Below, piece after piece: positions 18,926 through 21,644 of a stretch of DNA of 21,644 nt (the stretch's first letter is position 1; every line of letters begins with the position of its first letter). Source of the DNA: Intoshia linei (taxonomy: Eukaryota > Orthonectida > Rhopaluridae). Both the position numbers and the translations under genes were made by a program. The notes under the pieces were generated by a model. It did not search any database. It was not told the DNA's origin and worked only from the letters and a program-made list of their open reading frames with translations. Location of the stretch: NCBI GenBank assembly GCA_001642005.1, contig LWCA01000634.1, positions 1 to 21,644 on the forward strand. The letters are read 5' to 3'.

Positions 18926-19260
18926 CTTCACTTAGTTCACTATCACAAAAACTTTCTTGCATCAAATTTTCCTCCTCTAGCACTAGAACATTGATTTGTT
19001 TGTATCTAAACCACTGCATGACAATTATTGAATCATACATTATTGATAAAACACCCAAACTAAGTTTTGTAATGTTCTGGAGTAGTGTATGCCAGTTATC
19101 TATATATAATGTATTTAATATTTAATACTTTTTGAAAATTACTTCTATTAAAAGCAATTAAAAACATTTGAAGCAATGAAAAGAATCCACCAATCAAATC
19201 CAAAAATATGTTTAATATACTGAATCCATCAACGCTTTTTCGTTTATAGTTCATTATAAT
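18921..19260 (-). CDS. CTNS: Cystinosin, last two exons (5' exons outside window)
   Basis: Cystinosin is a lysosomal seven-helix PQ-loop transporter exporting cystine with protons. Exons (high to low): 19260-19143 and 19099-18921 (stop TAA), separated by a 43-nt intron. The frame opens with IIMNYKRKSVDGFSI, just after the second PQ motif by family alignment. It continues with FLDLIGGFFSLLQMFLIAFN, then NNWHTLLQNITKLSLGVLSI across the junction, matching human YNNDQW...TKFGLGVFSI without gaps as I recall it. It ends with the final helix and an acidic tail (VLEEENLMQES...SELSEE). The family's usual C-terminal GYDQL lysosomal signal is absent. The rest of the gene must lie beyond the right edge, as I found no first PQ-loop exon up to 21644. 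Its stop is 12 bp from the CCDC146 stop. Confidence 0.88.
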
Positions 19261-19297
19261 CTAAAATTGCATTTTATTTATTTTCTTTTTAAAGAGC

Positions 19298-19532
19298 CGA
19301 ACCTACCCTACTTCGAGAACACTCTTAGGGATTGGACGAAATTTTTGCAAAATTAGTCTCATTATTCCAAATAGTACATTAAAAAAATTATATTCTTGAC
19401 TATCATAAATATTTTGTCAAGATAAAAATGTCAAGTCAAAAGTCTTGGAAAGATAACTAGGGCTATACATGTATGACACTACGAATCGTTTGCTAATTTT
19501 TTTAAAGAGCGGCATCGAGCTTGGTAGGTTCG
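19298..19532. mobile_element. Short-TIR MITE in the CTNS intron
   Basis: CGAACCTACC (19298-19307) is perfectly inverted as GGTAGGTTCG (19523-19532), bounding 235 bp of non-coding sequence. TTTTTAAAGAGC also occurs directly at 19286-19297 and 19499-19510, so the exact ends are uncertain. It lies about 35 nt upstream of the last-but-one CTNS exon on its strand. Confidence 0.5.
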
Positions 19533-19794
19533 ACTATGACTTTTGCGATAGTGGTACTTTTTTCTCCTTTATCATATAAAAGTGCATATCTGTACGTTAC
19601 CGTTTAATTAAAAATTAAGTCCTATAATTATAATTAAAAAACCCAATTTCTCATCAGTTTTTGAAGAGATAAATTTGATCACAAACTTCTTTTTCAGATT
19701 TTGACTGCTTCAGTACCAAGAACACAAATATAATTATTTATATAATTTAAAAAAAATCTGGACCGTTCAGAAGAAGAGAGAAAAACACAAGAAA
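19533..19794 (-). other. CTNS intron sequence, no recognisable feature
   Basis: AT-rich sequence between the short-TIR MITE and foldback copy 2. No PQ-loop coding similarity was seen on the minus strand and no other feature was identified. Confidence 0.45.
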
Positions 19795-20605
19795 TATAAT
19801 CATTGATTTTGTTAATTAATCATAATATTTATTTTTTGACAATATTTTTGTGGTTTCTTCAATGTATCTTTAATGACAATGACAAAGATTTTGTAGGGTT
19901 TTTATGGGTATATTTTTTATACCATTTTTTAAAGATTTTGAAGATAATTTTAGGACCAAAATTTTGTAGGGTTCTTAAGGGAATATTTTATTTTTTTTTA
20001 TTTTTTAAATACTTTAAACATAATTTTGGTCCCAAGATTTTGTAGGATTTTTAAGAAAATATAATTTTTTTTAATTTTTTAAAAATTTTGAAGGTAATTT
20101 TGGTCTCAAAATATTGAAGGGAATGTTTTATTTTTTTCTATTTTGTAAAGATTTTGAAGATAATTTTGGTCCCAAGATTTTGTAGGGTTTTTAAGGCAAT
20201 ATAATTTTTTTTACCATTTTTTAAAGATTTATAAGATAATTTTGGTTTCAAAATATTGAAGGGAACATTTTTTTCTACATTTTTAAAGATTTTGAAGTCA
20301 ATTTTGGGATCAAAAATTTTGTAGAGTTTTGAAGGGAATATGTTTAACATTTTATGGGATCTTCAAAATCTTTAAAATTTGGCTGAAAAAAGTGTTACCT
20401 TAAAAACCCTGCAAAAGTATAGTCCCAAAATTATGAATATAAGATAATAAAAATAATAATAAAATATGAATAAAGAAATCCACTAAAATTTCGTGAAAAA
20501 ATCAATCATATGATAAATTAGTAAAATCGATGATTATATCGCTTCAAGATATATCTCTCCAACAATACATCGCTCAAAAGAATGTGGCTCCAGATAATGG
20601 ACGTC
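19795..20605. mobile_element. Foldback MITE (copy 2) with seven ~73-bp subrepeats
   Basis: Recurrent 'attttgtagggttttta' or 'atattgaaggg' marks start at 19888, 19961, 20037, 20111, 20177, 20253 and 20316, a period of 63-76 bp. Inverted subrepeats follow from about 20345 ('ttaaaaaccctgcaaaa'). The right arm (about 20480-20605) matches the copy 1 left arm in reverse complement, including TCCAACAATACATCGCTCAAA and the outer GGACGTCAAT. The left arm is degraded; only 'attgattttgttaattaatcat' (19803-19824) remains. It lies in the CTNS intron. Frames inside it are repeat-derived. Confidence 0.75.
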
Positions 20606-21520
20606 AATAGAGATACATAAAAGGGTAAAGAGTAGCCTACATTCATTCTTAACAATGAATCAAAAACACAAATTACCCTTTTTTAATAATATAATTATTC
20701 CTAGAATTTAAAAAAATCTGGGATCGTTAAAATTTTCGTAAATTTCAACTTCAGAAATTTATTCTGACCATGAGGTCAAAATCATAAATTGCTATTTTTT
20801 TAAAAAATATTATAAAGCGTAAATTCCGCGATCTATTCCAGTTAATACAGGACAAATTACGATTAGTTTATAAAAAATATAAAACGTTTCAGAAGAATTT
20901 CCCAGTATAAAATTTTCATTTATTCCAGAAATTAACACAACTAATGTTTGATTAATTATTCATAATTATAATGTACAATGTGTAGACTAGGGTGTTAACT
21001 TTTTGATCGAATTTTAGAAATTAAAAAAATACAGGGCCGTTCGGTATGAGAAATGCAATGAAAATAACATCTGCGGTGTTTGTTTTTAATATTATTACAA
21101 AAACATCGGCCTGCTCTGCAATTTAAAAATACCCATAATATTTTGAACTGAAATTTATTATTATTATGTGGATTTTTTATGATTATTAATAATTTCAAAC
21201 GACTAACGGTGTAATTATTTAATTCGCCGTCAATGCATGTAACCGATCTTATTTTTGTAAGGATTTGAAAGTATTTATGATACTGTCGTTACTTCACACC
21301 GTAAAGAATCTGAAAAATAGTATAAATAAATTTTTTAATAATACATGACGCTAACCTATACTTCTGTCAACCTTTATTTACACATTTTTTGAGAGTTCCT
21401 TTTATTTTATAGATAGAATATGGAAGACATGAAACATTACAATCTGATTAGAATCAAAATAATTGTTATTTTTTCATTTGATTTCATTTCAAATGACGAT
21501 TTGAATAAATAATATAAACA
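20606..21520. other. Right-hand flank in the CTNS intron, no gene seen
   Basis: AT-rich sequence on both strands without coding similarity, tRNA-like structure or a clear repeat. I searched the minus strand for upstream cystinosin exons and found none. Some GC-richer patches (21032-21046, 21110-21118) may be old transposon ends. Confidence 0.4.
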
Positions 21521-21523
21521 TAA

Positions 21524-21644
21524 TGGCAAGGTTACGAAAGTTCAAAAATGAAGTGCAAACCGCCCCTGACACCTGACCACAAAAAATCCCGCTTAGAATT
21601 CGCCAGAGAGAACATGAGCATGAATTGGAAACAAGTTTGCTTCT
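21524..21644 (+). pseudogene. Tc1-like transposase fragment, cut by window edge
   Basis: The frame starting after a stop at 21521-21523 reads ...MKCKPPLTPDHKKSRLEF, then AREN and NWKQVCF. This matches the segment of Tc1/mariner transposases between the DNA-binding domain and the catalytic core (typically '..LT..HKKARLEFA..H..W..VIFSDE'). The window ends just before the position of the first catalytic aspartate. The in-frame stop and the missing helix-turn-helix region suggest a 5'-truncated or broken copy. The downstream part is outside the window. It is probably inside the CTNS intron. Confidence 0.75.

Noticed and set aside
18739-19125. Plus-strand open frame of 128 codons
   Set aside because: It overlaps the last CCDC146 exon in another frame and the antisense of the CTNS exons; it has no family resemblance.
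19803-20350. Open frames of 70-80 codons on both strands, rich in F, K, I and L
   Set aside because: They lie wholly in the ~73-bp subrepeats of the foldback element and repeat with its period.
1-21644. CRISPR array, bacterial operon, defence system, tRNA or rRNA
   Set aside because: No regular direct-repeat array with unique spacers, no prokaryotic gene signals and no tRNA cloverleaf or rRNA motifs were seen; all confident genes are spliced animal genes.

Overview
This window is nuclear DNA from an AT-rich animal. It has spliced genes with GT-AG introns, hAT-like and Tc1/mariner-like DNA transposon remnants, and metazoan-type proteins. Two genes (KIF6 and CCDC146) belong to motile cilia or sperm flagella, so the organism is probably an invertebrate with motile cilia. 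The species is not identifiable by eye. Very short introns plus strong AT bias are compatible with flatworm-like or similar lineages, but that is only a guess. No prokaryotic features, rRNA, tRNA or CRISPR were seen.

Five genes can be rebuilt exon by exon. In each, reading frame and splice phase close exactly and the joined protein aligns with the remembered animal orthologue. (1) AQR/Aquarius, plus strand, C-terminal 844 residues (945-5472); the N-terminal part lies left of the window. (2) MPC1, plus strand, complete, 92 aa (5565-5969). (3) KIF6, minus strand, complete, 13 exons, 705 aa (11582 down to 6036). (4) CCDC146, plus strand, complete, 17 exons, 993 aa (11911-18908). (5) CTNS/cystinosin, minus strand, last two exons only (19260 down to 18921); the 5' exons lie to the right.

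The genes are packed tightly. There are 92 bp between the AQR stop and the MPC1 ATG, 66 bp between the convergent MPC1 and KIF6 stops, 328 bp between the divergent KIF6 and CCDC146 ATGs, and 12 bp between the convergent CCDC146 and CTNS stops. In contrast, a few introns are 0.4-2.3 kb long and hold every transposon-like or satellite-like sequence in the window. Of 35 complete introns, 24 are 60 nt or shorter and the smallest is 35 nt.

Repeats: a Tc1-type end with two direct repeats (1-294); hAT-like MITEs (3655-4104, 9339-9667); an inverted-repeat MITE (4401-5140) with a relative at 10941-11060; a short-TIR MITE beside a KIF6 splice donor (7462-7654); a ~115-bp tandem family (8522-8990, with relatives at 13010-13340 and 14290-14740); a foldback family with ~73-bp internal repeats (13971-15577 and 19795-20605), one copy interrupted by a hAT element with its target duplication; a short-TIR MITE (19298-19532); and a Tc1-like transposase fragment cut by the right edge. 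Functionally, KIF6 (axonemal kinesin-9) and CCDC146 (centriole/axoneme) form a divergent ciliary pair that may share a promoter. I found no novel multi-gene system; the interest lies in gene architecture and nested repeats.
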